The notes beneath the pieces are model-generated. The model was not told where the DNA came from. It was given only the letters and a program-made list of their open reading frames with translations, and did not search any database. Made by a program: the position numbers and the translations under genes. Below, one piece after another: positions 34,869-47,013 of a stretch of DNA of 64,000 nucleotides (positions within the stretch are counted from its first letter, which is position 1; every line of letters begins with the position of its first letter). Source of the DNA: Zingiber officinale (taxonomy: Eukaryota > Streptophyta > Magnoliopsida > Zingiberales > Zingiberaceae); contig NC_055991.1 of assembly GCF_018446385.1 (NCBI RefSeq), positions 116,169,794 to 116,233,793 of the forward strand, in the 5' to 3' direction.

Positions 34869-37281
34869 GTGGGAGAAGTACGAGGAGATCAACTGGCAGC
34901 TCGGCGATGCTACGTCGAGATGGTCCGAGCTGAAGCCAATGCCGCTCGGAAGGCGCCACGAATCGAGGTGAACGCTATAACTGAAAAACCTCCCTCTTTG
35001 GTATATGAAGAAAAAGAGGAAGTGCAGATTCACCCGACCCGATCGGAGGCCACAACGTTCATTGCGGCCGATCTGGAGGCCAACCAGAAAGAGGAAGTGA
35101 TCAAATGCCTCCAGAGAAACCGTGATGTCTTCGTCTGGTCGACACATGAGCTGCCCGGAATTTCACCGAGTATAGCGCAGCATGAGCTACACGTCCGACC
35201 GGACACTCGGCCGGTGAAGCGGAGAAAGAGGGACTTCAGCGCCGAACGGAATGCAATCATCCGATCGGAGGTCGAGAAACTCTTGGAGGCCGGCCACATA
35301 TGCGAGGTCCAGTTCCCTAGCTGGCTGGCGAACGTGGTACTAGTCTCCAAGCCGGGCAATAAATGGAGAGTGTGCATCGATTTCCGGGACCTTAACAAGG
35401 CATGCCCAAAAGATTTTTATCCTCTGCCCCGAATCGATTAACTGGTGGATTCTACGGCCAGCTGCGAGTTGATATGCATGCTCGACGCATATCAAGGCTA
35501 TCATCAAGTGCCGCTCGCCCGAGAAGATCAAGAAAAAGTCAGCTTCGTTACAGCCGACGGCACCTATTGCTATAATGTGATGCCGTTCGGACTAAAGAAC
35601 GTGGGAGCCACTTATCAACGATTGATGAACAAAGTGTTCAAAGAGAAGATCGGGTGAAATCTGGAAGTATACGTGGACGACATTCTCATCAAGTCCGTCC
35701 GAGCGGCCGATCTCTTTGAAGACATGGAAGAGACTTTCAGAACGTTGAGGAGGTATGGAGTTAAGCTCAACCCCCAGAAATGTCTGTTCGAAGCCAAGGG
35801 CGGGCGTTTCTTGGGATACATAGTGACTGAGCGGGGGCATCGAAGCAAATCCCAGCAAAGTGAAAGCATTACAAGATATGCCGCCCCCAAGAAATTTGAG
35901 GGAAGTGCAGCGCTTGACCGGTCGGATAACCGCTTTGTCCAGATTCATCTCCAAGACTGCCGACCGGAGCTTACCTTTTTTCAAAATCTTGCGCAAAGCC
36001 ACTAAGTTTCACTGGGACGAAGAATGCGATCGGGCGTTTGATGATCTGAAGGCATACTTGAACTCTCTGCCTGTGCTAGCCAAGCCAACTACAGGTGAGC
36101 CACTTTGTATCTACTTATCTTCAACCGAGCAAGCAGTCGGCTCGGCACTAGTTAGGGCGAGCGGAGAAGAGCCTGTATATTTTCTGAGCCATATTTTAAA
36201 AGATGCTGAATCACGCTACAATGGGCTCAAGAAGCTGGCTTTCGCTTTGGTCCTCGCCGCTCGGCGCCTCCGTCCCTATTTCTTGGCTCACACTATCATT
36301 GTCCGGACGAACAGCCCATTGGGAAGAGTGCTGCTGAATCCAGAAGCGTCCGGGCGGCTCATCAAATGGACAACGGAGTTGAGCGAATTCGACATCCAGT
36401 ACCAGCCCCGATCGGCGATAAAGGCTCAGTCCTTGGCAGATTTTATCACCGAAGTGCAAAGGCCAGAGCCCGAAGCCATGTGAAAGATATTTGTGGACGG
36501 ATCATCCACCCGGCTCGGTAGCGGGATTGACGTACTATTGCTCTCTCCACAATAAGAAAAGATGCACTTATCCGTCCGGCTAGATTATAGAGCTACAAAT
36601 AACGAAGCAGAGTATGAGGCCCTTATAGCCGGCTTACAGGCCGCCCGGCATGTGGGAGCCGGACGGGTGACGTTGCATTCAGACTCTCAGTTGGCCGCTC
36701 AGCAGCTTGCCGACACCTTTGAAATTAACAATGCTCGGCTCAAACTCTATGCGGAAGCCTTTGAAAAGCTTAAAGCCAATTTCAGAGAAGTCATTGTCCA
36801 GAAGATACCCCGAGCGGAAAACCAAGCGGCCGATGAGTTAGCCAAACTCGCAAGTTCAATAACGCCGATCGCCATCCAGCAGCCAGTTGAACAAGTATCT
36901 TTGGTGGCGCACGTCGACCGGATGGAGGGCCTCACGTTTCCGAGCGACTGGAGGACACCCATCATGGAATTTCTCCGCTCGGGGGTTTCACCGTCCGATC
37001 GGGATGAAGCCCAGCAATTAAGGAGGAGAGTCGGTCGGTTCACGCTTATTGGAGACCAACTTTACAAGAAGACTTTCTCCCGCCCGCTGTTGAAATGCGT
37101 GAGCTCGGAAGACACGGCGTACATCCTCCAAGAAGTGCATCAAGGATCGTGCGGGGGGCATCCAGGCGGACGATCGCTGGCTAAGAAGATCCTGCTGGCC
37201 GGATACTTTTGGCCAACGCTGCAAGCAGACGCCGCTCGGACCGTGGCGACGTGCCTTTCTTGCCAGAAGTACCATAACTTC
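34869..37281 (+). pseudogene. RT, RNase H and start of integrase of element B
   Basis: Has the same signatures as element A: VCIDFRDLNKACPK, LDAYQGYHQVPL, VYVDDILIKS, HSDSQLAAQQL and the integrase zinc block ending CLSCQKYHNF. Element C is inserted just after it. Fossil with several breaks. Confidence 0.85.
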
Positions 37282-40200
37282 TGAAGGACCGTTGGGCCGG
37301 CTAGAAGGGGGGTTGAATAGCCCTGAATAAAACACAACCCTTTCTCGGCAATTAAGCTAACACTTGAAAAATAGATTAAGCAGAAAATAAGGCATAAAAA
37401 CGAGGCACCGGATTTGACTTGGTTACAACTGGGGAGGTTGTTAATCCAAGGAAGATGGTTGCACTAAGAACTCCTTCAGGCGGAGAAGCCTCGTTTACAG
37501 CAGTGTAGGCACAAAAAGAAAGAAGCTAATCAAAGCAATGGAAGCACACAAGTGTTGTTACAATTTCTGAATGGATGAAAAGCTTCTGGACCAATGCTAT
37601 ATTTATAGCCTTGGTCGGGGCGCCTGGAAGGGGTTCCGGGCGCCCTGGGGGGATAAAATTTATCCCCCAACAGTTGGATCGAGTCAAAGCTCGATCCTGT
37701 GAAAAAGTCACTTCCGGGCGCCCGGAAGGGTTCCGGGCGCCCCGGAGCCAAAAGTCAACTGGGTTGACTTTTGGTCCGTGCTCTCTTCTCCGGTTCAGCT
37801 CGCCTCTAGTCTGGGTCTTTCTGCTCCGGCTCCGCTTTGCTTGGGTGATCTCTGACATCCGGAATAGGGCTCACCCGAACCCAACTTCCGGTCTTCTCGA
37901 GCGGGCTTCCCTCCGGCTTCTCGTCCCTCGGAATCGCCACGTGTTTCCTTCTCGTCCGCCGGCGTACTCATCCGCAGTCTTCGTCCCTTGGACGCACCGC
38001 GTGCTGTCCTTCTCGCTAGCTGCGTCTCTTGCTCCCCGAGCAATCTTCCGCTCCGGCTTTCGTCCCTCGGAACCACTGCACGCTTCCTTCTTGTCCACCG
38101 ATGTACTCTTCCGCAGCATCTCGTCCCTCGGACTGCCGTCCTTCTCGCTAGCTGCGTCTTCCGCTCGACTACCTGTGTTCCTAAGCTCCTGCACACTTAG
38201 ACACAAGGTTAAAACAAACAGGACCTACCTTAACTTGTTGATCACACCAAAACAACCTTGGGGTTCCAACAATCTCCCCCTTTTTGGTGTGATCAACCCA
38301 AGTTAAGATAGGGTTAAAATAGACATAAAATAGAATTAACTTAAATTGCAATTTAAGTACAAAAGATAGAAAAAATTAAATCTATCTACCTCCCCCTAGA
38401 CTTATACTTTCCCTTCTCCCCCTTTGATCACAAAAAAAAATGGGGTTCCAAGAAAAATAACCTAAGGGTTAAAGACTTAGAAAAAATATTTCTTGAAAAG
38501 TTTTAAGTTTTTAAGAAATTTTAAAAAAAAATTCTAAGTTTCAGAGAAAAAAACTTAGGAGAAAATGATTTGACAATTTTTCTAATAAAAAATCCTAAGT
38601 AACAAAATTAAAAAAATTCTAACTTGAATTTTTGAGAATTTTTAAGCACATTTTTTTAAAGCAAATGACTTAGGCAATTAAAAAAAAAATCTAAGTAAGT
38701 AAATTTCAAAATTGAAATAAAATGTTTTGAATAACCTTTTTAAAGCACTAATTAATGCTTCATTAGTAAGTTAATTAAACATTTATTTCAATATTTTGGC
38801 TTCCAGGTCGTGGCGAGGCACTAGGCCTTCTTGGTTATTGGAGCAACAACCACTTCCTTGACAAAGCCTCATAAAGAAACTCTTTGTTTAATTTTCTCAC
38901 TTAAAGCGCTAATTTTAATTTTAAAATTTAGTTTAAGCATGATTTAAGAACCCAATATAGGTTCCAACCTACTGGATTAATCAAAAAAATTTTGTGGACA
39001 TTTTTTCTTGAAATGTTCCTAATTTGTCCCGGGTGATATTTAAAGTACCAATTTAAATTATTAAATCTTCTAACATTGGTTTTAGATGAACATGTATAAT
39101 TTTTTAAGTTATCTATTTGAATTTTCAAATTTTGATTTTCTAATTCCAATTTTTCATTTTTTTAATTTTAATTTATCTAATTCTTCTAAGGGACAAGACT
39201 TAGCTAGAATTACTTTTAAATTTTTATTTTCACTTTCTAATTTGCAGCAGTCTTTTGTTAAAAGTTTAACAAACTTAAACATTTTATCGGGAGGAAGAGA
39301 TCGTACCTGACTTACCTTTTCGATCTCGTTGTCCGTTTCTCCCCCTGAACTGCTGCTTTCTTCCGACGTGTCTCCCTCTTCATCGATGCTCTCGATGCTC
39401 ATTTCAGAAGAGCTTGAATCGCAGTCGTCGTCTTGATGACTCGCCATCAGTGCGAGCCCGGAGAATGCTTCGACTTCCGATTCGGACGACGTATCGTCCC
39501 ACGTCGCCTTCAGGGCCTTTCTTTTCTGGATAGGCTTCTTACCCTTCTCCTTGTCTTTGTTCTTCAGCTTGGGGCAGTTGTCCTTGACGTGCCCTTCTTC
39601 GTCGCAGTGGTAGCAGCGGATCGTCCTTTTCTTCTTCCCCTGCGGATGGTTAGTAGATCTAGATTTACAAAGTTTCTTGAATCTTCTTTCCATCATTACC
39701 ATTTCCTCGTCGTCGAGAGAGGATTCCGACTCAGGTTCGTCTCTCGAAGCTTTGAGGGCGACGCTGTTCTTGGGCTCCTTCATTCCTGCACATCTTGACT
39801 CATGGACTTCAAATGTTGAAAAAAATTCTTCTAATGAAATTTTTTCTAAGTCCTTAGAAATGTAAAAAGCATCTACTAGTGATGCCCATTTTGAATTTCT
39901 CGGAATGAATTTAACGCGTACCTAAGCGAATCTCGGTTACTTACCTTTTCTCTGAGATTCGTGAGTCCGGTGATGATTTCTTTTATTCTTGAGTGCAGAT
40001 GTGCAACTGTCTCGTCTTCCCCAAGTCGCAGGCTGGTGAGCTGATTGCGAAGCAGATCTCTTCTAGCGAGCTTGGCTTCGAACTTCCCTTCGTGCAGCTC
40101 AAGGAACTTCTCCCAAAGTTCCTTTGCGGAGTTGTATTTACCGATCCTGTTGACTTCTTGAGGCGGAAGAACGCTTAGCAGATGGTACTCTGCTTTGCCG

Positions 40201-41448
40201 TTCGCCACGAAGTCGGTCTGCTCCTTTTTTGTCCATTTATCTATTTCCTTGTCCTCTGGAGCTTCAAAGCCAAATTTCATTGTTAAAAATAATTCAATAT
40301 CTATTGTAAGAAATACCTACATCAGTTTTTTCTAGGTAGTGAAGTCCCCTTCATATTTCGGTGGGTTGATGCTTGGTCCGGCCATCGCGTTGCTTCGTTC
40401 GGCGGTTAGTCCTCCTGAAGCGCCTCGGCTCTGATACCACTTGAAGGACCGTTGGGCCGGCTAGAAGGGGGGTTGAATAGCTCTGAATAAAACACAACCC
40501 TTTCTTGGCAATTAAGCTAACACTTGAAAAATAGATTAAGCAGAAAATAAGGCATAAAAACGAGGCACCGGATTTGACTTGGTTACAACCGGGGAGGTTG
40601 TTAATCCAAGGAAGATGGTTGCACTAAGAACTCCTTCAGGCGGAGAAGCCTCGTTTACAGCAGTGTAGGCACAAAAAGAAAGAAGCTAATCAAAGCAATG
40701 GAAGCACACAAGTGTTGTTACAATTTCTGAATGGATGAAAAGCTTCTGGACCAAGGCTATATTTATAGCCTTGGTCGGGGCGCCTGGAAGGGGTTCCGGG
40801 CGCCCTGGGGGGATAAAATTTATCCCCCGACGGTTGGATCTAGTCAAAGTTCGATCCTGTGAAAAAGTCACTTCCGAGCGCCCGGAAGGGTTCCGGGCGC
40901 CCCGGACAGCTCCGGGTGCCCCGGACAGTTCCGGGCGCCCCGGAGCCAAAAGTCAACCCAGTTGACTTTTGGTCCGTGCTCTCTTCTCCGGTTCAGCTCG
41001 CCTCTGGTCCGGGTCTTTCTGCTCCGGCTTCTCTTTGCTTGGGTGATCTCTGACATCCGGAATAGGGCTCACCTGAACCCAACTTCCGGTCTTCTCGAGC
41101 GGGCTTCCCTCAAGCTTCTCGTCCCTCGGAATCGCCACGTGTTTCCTTCTCGTCCGCCGGCGTACTCATCCGCAGTCTTCGTCCCTTGGACGCACCGCGT
41201 GCCGTCCTTCTCGCTAGCAATCTTCCGCTCCGGCTTTCGTCCCTCGGAACCACTGCACGCTTCCTTCTCATCCACCGATGTACTCTTCCGCAGCATCTCG
41301 TCCCTCGGACTGCCGTCCTTCTCGCTAGCTGCATCTTCCGCTCGACTACCTGTGTTCCTAAGCTCCTGCACACTTAGACACAAGGTTAAAACAAACAGGA
41401 CATACCTTAACTTGTTGATCACACCAAAACAACCTTGGAGTTCCAACA
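37282..41448 (-). mobile_element. Copia element C, gag-only non-autonomous LTR element inside element B
   Basis: LTRs at 37282-38271 (990 bases) and 40442-41448 (1007 bases) are flanked by ACTTC (37277-37281 and 41449-41453). The element lies on the minus strand: the primer site TGGTATCAGAGC (initiator tRNA-Met) is at 40439-40428, beside the right-hand LTR, and a purine tract (AAAAAGGGGGAGAT) lies beside the left-hand LTR. Between the LTRs only gag-like coding is seen: a copia-type gag (40280-39876) and a zinc-knuckle part (39783-39154, CYHCDEEGHVKDNCP). There is no protease, integrase or RT. LTRs differ by few substitutions but by several short length differences in GC-rich repeats. It is the youngest layer of the A-B-C nest. 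Confidence 0.92.
39154..40280 (-). pseudogene. gag region of element C
   Basis: Copia-type gag (UBN2-like helical domain, recognised by SAKELWEKFLELHEG and AHLHSRIKEIITGL) followed by a CCHC zinc knuckle CYHCDEEGHVKDNC and an acidic Ser-rich tail. It is interrupted at about one or two places. This is the only coding region in the element. Confidence 0.8.
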
Positions 41449-42347
41449 ACTTCTCCCACCGACCGGCGGAGGAAATGAAGGCAGCTACCGTGTCCTGTCC
41501 GTTCGACCAATGGGGAATGGATATTGTTGGTCCGTTTCCTATGGCGACCGGGCAGAGGAAATTTCTACTAGTGACGGTCGATTATTTTTCCAAATGAGTG
41601 GAGGCCGAGCCACTGGCCAAGATCACCGAGCAGATGGTCAAGAAGTTCATTTGGCAACATATCATCTGCCGGTTCGGCATCCCCCGCCGACTCGTCCCTG
41701 ACAATGGGCGGTAATTCGTGGGAAAGTTGCTCAAAGATTGGTGCAAAAGCTATGGCATCGAGCAACACTTCATGTCCGTGGCGTATCCTCAAAGTAACGG
41801 TCAAGCTGAAGTAGCCAATCGGGAAATTCTTCACATTTTGCGCGCTCGGCTCGACCATTTGGGAGGAAGCTAGGTGGATGAAGTGTTAGGCGTCCTATGG
41901 GCCATCCGAACGACCCCGAAGGAGGGCACGGGCGTGACACCATTTCACTTGGTGTATGGCGGTGAAGCAGTTATTCCTGTCGAAGTCGGCGTAGAGTCCG
42001 TCCGGATCCAGAATTATGATGATGATAACGTCGAGCGGAGGAACATGGAGCTGGATCTGGTCGAAGAGGAGCGAGCCAAGGCACCCGTCCGGCTGATGGC
42101 GTACCGACAACGGATGAAGCAAAATTACAACCGGCGCGTAGTTCCTCGATCGTTCCAGGTTGGTGACCTTGTCTGGAAGAAAGTAAAGCCGGTCGGTGAC
42201 GTCGGCAAGCTGGAAGCTCCTTGGACGGGCCCCTTCAAAATCATCGAAAAACTCCGCTCGGGCACTTATTATTTGGAGGATGAAGACGGGCGGCAGTTAG
42301 ATCGACCATGGAGCGCGAATCATCTCCAGCCATACCGAGCTGGGTAA
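41449..42347 (+). pseudogene. Integrase of element B, right part
   Basis: Continues the integrase to the right of element C: the core (WGMDIVGPFP near 41510), GVTPFHLVYGGEAV and the C-terminal segment ending HLQPYRAG. It matches element A at 49230-50124. Fossil. Confidence 0.82.
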
Positions 42348-42467
42348 GAGGTGCGCTGATGTAATTTTGCATATGCTTTGGTCGCCTATATACCTGTAAT
42401 GCAGGCAACTAAAATGATAAAGGATGACAAATAACTTCGCCGAACGACAGTGTTAAAGTTAGCCTTA

Positions 42468-42990
42468 AAGACCGTCGAGCTCCGACGTTAAAAATCGAGA
42501 GACGAGCCGGCGTCTATAAACCCTCCGAGCGGAAGACCGTCGAGCTCCGACGTTAAAAATCGAGAGACGAGCCGGCGTCTATAAACCCTCCGAGCGGAAG
42601 ACCGTCGAGCTCCGACGTTAAAAATCGAGAGACGAGCCGGCGTCTATAAACCCTCCGAGCGGAAGACCGTCGAGCTCCGACGTTAAAAATCGAGAGACGA
42701 GCCGGCGTCTATAAACCCTCCGAGCGGAAGACCATCGAGCTCCGACGTTAAAAATCGAGAGACGAGCCGGCGTCTATAATCCGAGCGAAACACCGTCGAG
42801 ATCCGACGTTAAAAATCAAGAGACGAGCCGGCGTCTATAAAACCTCCGAGCGGAAGACCGTCGAGCTCCGACGTTAAAAATCGAGAGATGAGTCGGCGTC
42901 TATAAACCCTCCGAGCGGAAGACCGTCGAGCTCCGACGTTAAAAATCGAGAGACGAGCCGACGTCTATAAACCCTCCGAGCGGAAGAGGG
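42468..42990 (+). repeat. 65-bp tandem array of element B, 8 units
   Basis: Eight head-to-tail units of about 65 bases (starts near 42470, 42535, 42600, 42665, 42730, 42791, 42857, 42922). Each carries the short inverted pair AGACG...CGTCT around a six-base loop and an upstream CGTCG...CGACG. The first five units are almost identical, so homogenisation is recent. Element A carries the same array in the same place (50248-50700). Confidence 0.92.
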
Positions 42991-43335
42991 CAATAAGGAC
43001 GGCAAGTGTCCAAGGAATTCTGCTATCAAAGCGTCAATATCGTTCGACCGCTCGGCGCTGTACCCAAAGGTACTTCATCGGCATATAGCGAGCGATCTCT
43101 GCTGTCAAAGCGGGATATTACATATTTAGCCGAGCGGAAGGGTCACGCCAAATACTTAGGGATTTTGGATACTAGAGGTGTGATAATAGATGAGCGGACA
43201 ACACACATTGGCTAGCAAAGGGGCAAAGTACGCGAAAGGAAAGCATTGCATTAAAAATAAAAATTTGAGCCGAGCGGCCAAAGTACAAAAAAGGATCATT
43301 TTTTGGCCGAGCGGCCTGATTACATATAAAAATGT
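42991..43335 (+). other. Spacer of element B between array and antisense region
   Basis: Non-coding element sequence with repeated GAGCGG words. No domain recognised. Confidence 0.5.
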
Positions 43336-45963
43336 CTACTCAATATAATCGTAAAGGTCCTTGGGAATGTTATTCAGGAGCGCCACTTGATCGCCGGCCA
43401 GAATAGTAGTGGAGTCCGAAAGAAGACCCTTAGACTTCAGATATGTGGTGGTGGCGGTCATGGCGAGGTCAAAGGAAGTGTACATCCGCTCGCAAACCTT
43501 CTCTGAAAATTCGGGCGAGCGGATGTAATTCTGTCTCAAGGCGGTGACCCGGCTCGGCTCAGCCTCTTGATATTCTTTGAAGGCCAATTGAGACGCGTCG
43601 AGGGACTCCTGCAGAGTTTTCAGCTCGTCTATATGCTTCAGTGCGTCAGCCGAGCGGCCTGCTTTCTCGCCATCGAGCTGGCCCATCAGCCCCTTTACTT
43701 TATGCTCTAGGCCCCGAGCCTCCACATTCTTTTTCTCCAGATCGGAGATGGTCGTGTTTTTGCGAGTAGTGGCCAGGGTTATTTTTGTGTCGAGCGATTT
43801 GACCTGTCGCTCGGACTTGGCCAAGGCGTGGGCCTGATCGGCCGTCTTCTTCTGCTCGACCGCCAACAAATCTTGAGCTTTCTTCAGCTCCTTTTGCAGC
43901 TCGGCATACGAAGGGCCTTGAGAGCCGAACGGACCGCCAGCCGCCTTCAGTTGCCTTAATTCCTCGTCCACCATCGCTAGGCGGTTGGAGACAGCTATCT
44001 CCTCCACCCATCTCTGGCGAGAGAATTAGAAGTTGTTAGTGGCCGAGCGGAGATAATGCATACCAAACTTCGAAGAAAACAAACTTACCCCCGTGGCCTC
44101 CTGCATATGGCTATTAGCCAAATTTCTGAGGGGGATCAGCGTGACGCGCGCCCGAGCGTCGGCCCACATCTCAGCTAGGGGCCCCTTCAAGGTGATGGTG
44201 TGCTCGGGCACGGTTGGGCGGTCGGCCTCTGGTAGCAGCTCTTCAGTCGGGAGATGAAGAGAGACCCGTACAATGCGGCCATGACCGGGAGTAGTCCGAT
44301 CGGCGGTCGGAAGAGGATCAGAGGCCGGCGCCGAAAACTGAGAATGAATGGTTGAGCGCTGGACTGGTTGACGAGCGGGCGGAAGGGTGCTGACCGGAAT
44401 AGCCTCAATCGGGGCTGCTGGCTCTTCCCATTCAGAGGGCGTCCGGTCGGACGAAATGGCTTCGACTTCTGGAGCCTTGCCGCGAGCAGTGGTAGTGTCC
44501 CGCTCGGATGGTTGGATTGCGGAGGTAGCCGATCGCAGGGGAGTCTCCACCCGGCGCCTCTTTTGTCGAGGTTGCTCTTTCTCCCGAGCGGAACCTTCCT
44601 CTTGGGCAGTTGGTCCTCTGCTGGGGGTGGCTCCGCTTGCCACGTTCTGATGAGAGGCTGGATGCCGAGCGTCTCCATCTCTTTGGCTGCCGCGGCTTCG
44701 AGCGCCGCCGCCCTTTTCTTCAAAATGCCGGCCATTACCGATTCCATGACGATGTCCGCTGCAAAGGAAAGAAGAGAAATCAGTTAGCAATCAAAGCATA
44801 TGCCCAAGTAAAATTCTTACCGAAGCTGCTCGGAAGAGGAGTCCGTGTTGGACTCAGGCCGAAGATATACATCACTCCTTCGTGAAGAAGCTTATTGATG
44901 TCAAGCCGCAGACCGGCTAGCATATTTACAGCATGGAGGTAGTCCGGTCGGGTCTTGAACTTCTTCAGCTCTGGAGCGGGGGATAGGTCGATCTGCCACT
45001 TGGTCCGGAAATTGGCCCGATCGGACATGCGAATATAGAAAAAAAATACTCCTTCCAATGTTTATTGGAAGAAGGCAGTTTATTAAAGAAGATTAAGCTA
45101 GGCCGAGCTTGGAACATGAAGGTGCCCGGCTCGGACTGCTTGGGGTAATAGAAATAATAAAAGACCTCCGGTCGGAGGGGGATGTTGTGGATCTTGAACA
45201 AAACAACAATACCACAGAGAAGATGAAAGGTGTTGGGTACTAGACTGCCGAGCGGAACACCAAAAAAGTTACAAACATCTATAATGAAGGGATGTACAGG
45301 GAAACGCAGACCGGCGGAAAACTGGTCGCGGAAGACAAAGAAAGCTCCGCGCGGCGGCCTGTGTGGCCGAGCGGAAGGACCGGCTAAAAGAAGTTCAAAA
45401 TCACCGGGGATTTCAAAATTATCGGTCAGGATATCAAAGTCACACTGATCGAATCGTGACTGCATGGTAGTGTACCAAGGGCCGAGGGACTGGTCTTCAG
45501 GATGAGAAGAACTAGCTATGGTCCGATCGGAAGAAATCGAAAAGGAAAAAAGGTAGAAGAAAGACGACAGGAAGCGAAAAGAGTACGCTGGGAGCGAAAA
45601 CTGGGGAAAGATATGTAAAGAAAGCACCGGAAACAAGAAACAAAAGAGGAGAACCTTACGAGAAAAAGGAGGATCGAAGGGAGAACACCGGGGATCGCCG
45701 GAAGCAGGAGAACACGATGCCGGAGCTCTAGAACGCGAAGGATAACCGGGGGCACGCGAAAGAGGAAGTGAGACGACGGAGGAGAAAACGAAGATTTTAT
45801 AGGGTGGAGGCTGGGCGGCCTCCACCGTTGGATCCAGGTCACGGGAATCAAAGCGCGCATCGCGCCGTCGATTTCGAACCGCCTCGATCCAATCAAAGCA
45901 CCACGCCGCCGCTGCCGTGCAATGACGACAGCGCGCCACGTGGCATTCAGCCATTTGAAGCAT
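43336..45963 (-). pseudogene. Antisense coding region of element B (gypsy-type transposase-like domain plus coiled coil)
   Basis: Runs against the element, from near the right LTR toward the integrase. The N part contains FSAGLRFPVHPFIIDVCNFF and SSNKHWKEYFF, which resemble the plant 'putative gypsy type transposon' domain (recalled as Pfam Transposase_28). A Pro/Ala-rich middle and a heptad-like coiled coil (44007-43336) follow. Element A has the same order in the same place. Similar antisense reading frames are known in Tat-lineage elements such as Retand and Grande. The function is unknown. It is part of a fossil. Confidence 0.7.
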
Positions 45964-46168
45964 TTAATGAACTCATGCTCCGCCTTAATGTCGAAGATAG
46001 GCGCAGATTGCGAGGAGATTCAAGGAATGTTGCTGTTGACTAACTTTAAGGCCATCACTGCGGGAGGCCGAGCGGAGGATATTGGCACAAAGGAGCCGCC
46101 TGGCTTAACTCGCAGTCCAGTTAGTCGGACTAATCGCTTCCTTCGACTAAACTTGAAGGGGAGGTAAG

Positions 46169-47013
46169 TGATCCGGCGGTAAGAACAGGGAACCCCCGTT
46201 CTGAGGAGTCAACGCCACGTGGAAGTCAAAGTGTCAGGTGGTCGATAGTAGGGGATGAACCGACCAGACACTCGAGAAAAGGTTAGATCAATAGGCCGAC
46301 CGGATAAGGGTTGGCCGACCGACCGGCCAACCGGTGTCCAACTAATAGCAAAAGGTGCCCCGGAGGGAGTCGGGACTCCGGCGCTCATGGAATAGGATCG
46401 TAGGGCCGAGCGAAGGGCAAGCTCGGCCAAAGACATAAGGTAGCATACTGCTAACAGTCTCCACAAAGCACATTACTGAGAATCTCCCAAGTATATCACT
46501 ATATATGTCCGGCCGGACGTAAGGCGGAGGCTGGCCGGCCGGACGCTCGGCAGGGGGTAAGGGGAAAAGGACAGGGGACATCTTTTTCTGACAGCGGGCA
46601 TGTTCTACGTTCAGGCCATACTCAAGATCCTATGACAGAAGGATCCGCTGTCCCATCAGAGACGTGCTCAAACTGTAGCAGTATGGTGTCAGGTAAGCTC
46701 CTCTGACAAGCCCACACTACGGTATGGGGAAGGACACGTGTACACCTCGGTATGTGTACACTCGCTTCTCCACAGCCCTATATAAAGGCCCTCACCCTTC
46801 GCCTGAGGTACGCATTCTTGGATTTTGGGAGCCACTTCTTCGTTGTTCGCTTACTTGACTTGAGCGTCAGAGGGTCATCGCCGGGAACCCCTTCCCGGCC
46901 CGACTTCTGTGCAGGATCACCGGAGGTCCATGCGGACAGTCAGGAGATCTACGTCAGCCGTTGGAGAGCGCCACGTGCCCAGCGTCCGTTGATTCAGCTT
47001 TCGGACAGGATCA
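46169..47013 (+). repeat. Right LTR of gypsy element B
   Basis: 845 bases, TG...CA, preceded by the purine tract at about 46153-46168 and followed by target duplication GCGGC. It differs from the left copy mainly in the first 200 bases. Confidence 0.92.

Larger units (their letters stand above)
32141..47013 (+). mobile_element. Gypsy element B (Tat type), fossil, inserted in element A
   Basis: LTRs at 32141-32986 (846 bases) and 46169-47013 (845 bases), both TG...CA, are flanked by the 5-base target duplication GCGGC (32136-32140 and 47014-47018). The primer site TGGCGCCGT follows the left LTR, and a purine tract (AAGGGGAGGTAAG) precedes the right LTR. Parts: gag about 33032-34140, protease about 34460-34857, RT about 35090-35900, RNase H about 36040-36840, integrase about 37090-37281 and 41449-42347 (split by element C), tandem array 42468-42990, antisense coding region 43336-45963. 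Its sequence is close to that of A, so it is a sister subfamily. It is broken, with about five breaks besides the insertion. LTRs differ by a few per cent by eye. Confidence 0.92.

Noticed and set aside
37575-38306. A 243-residue plus-strand open frame (and its twin at 40962-41597)
   Set aside because: It lies in the LTRs of element C, is made of GC-rich repeats and resembles no protein.
42468-42990. Regular repeats that could be taken for a CRISPR array
   Set aside because: Units are directly joined with no unique spacers, and the setting is a plant retroelement.
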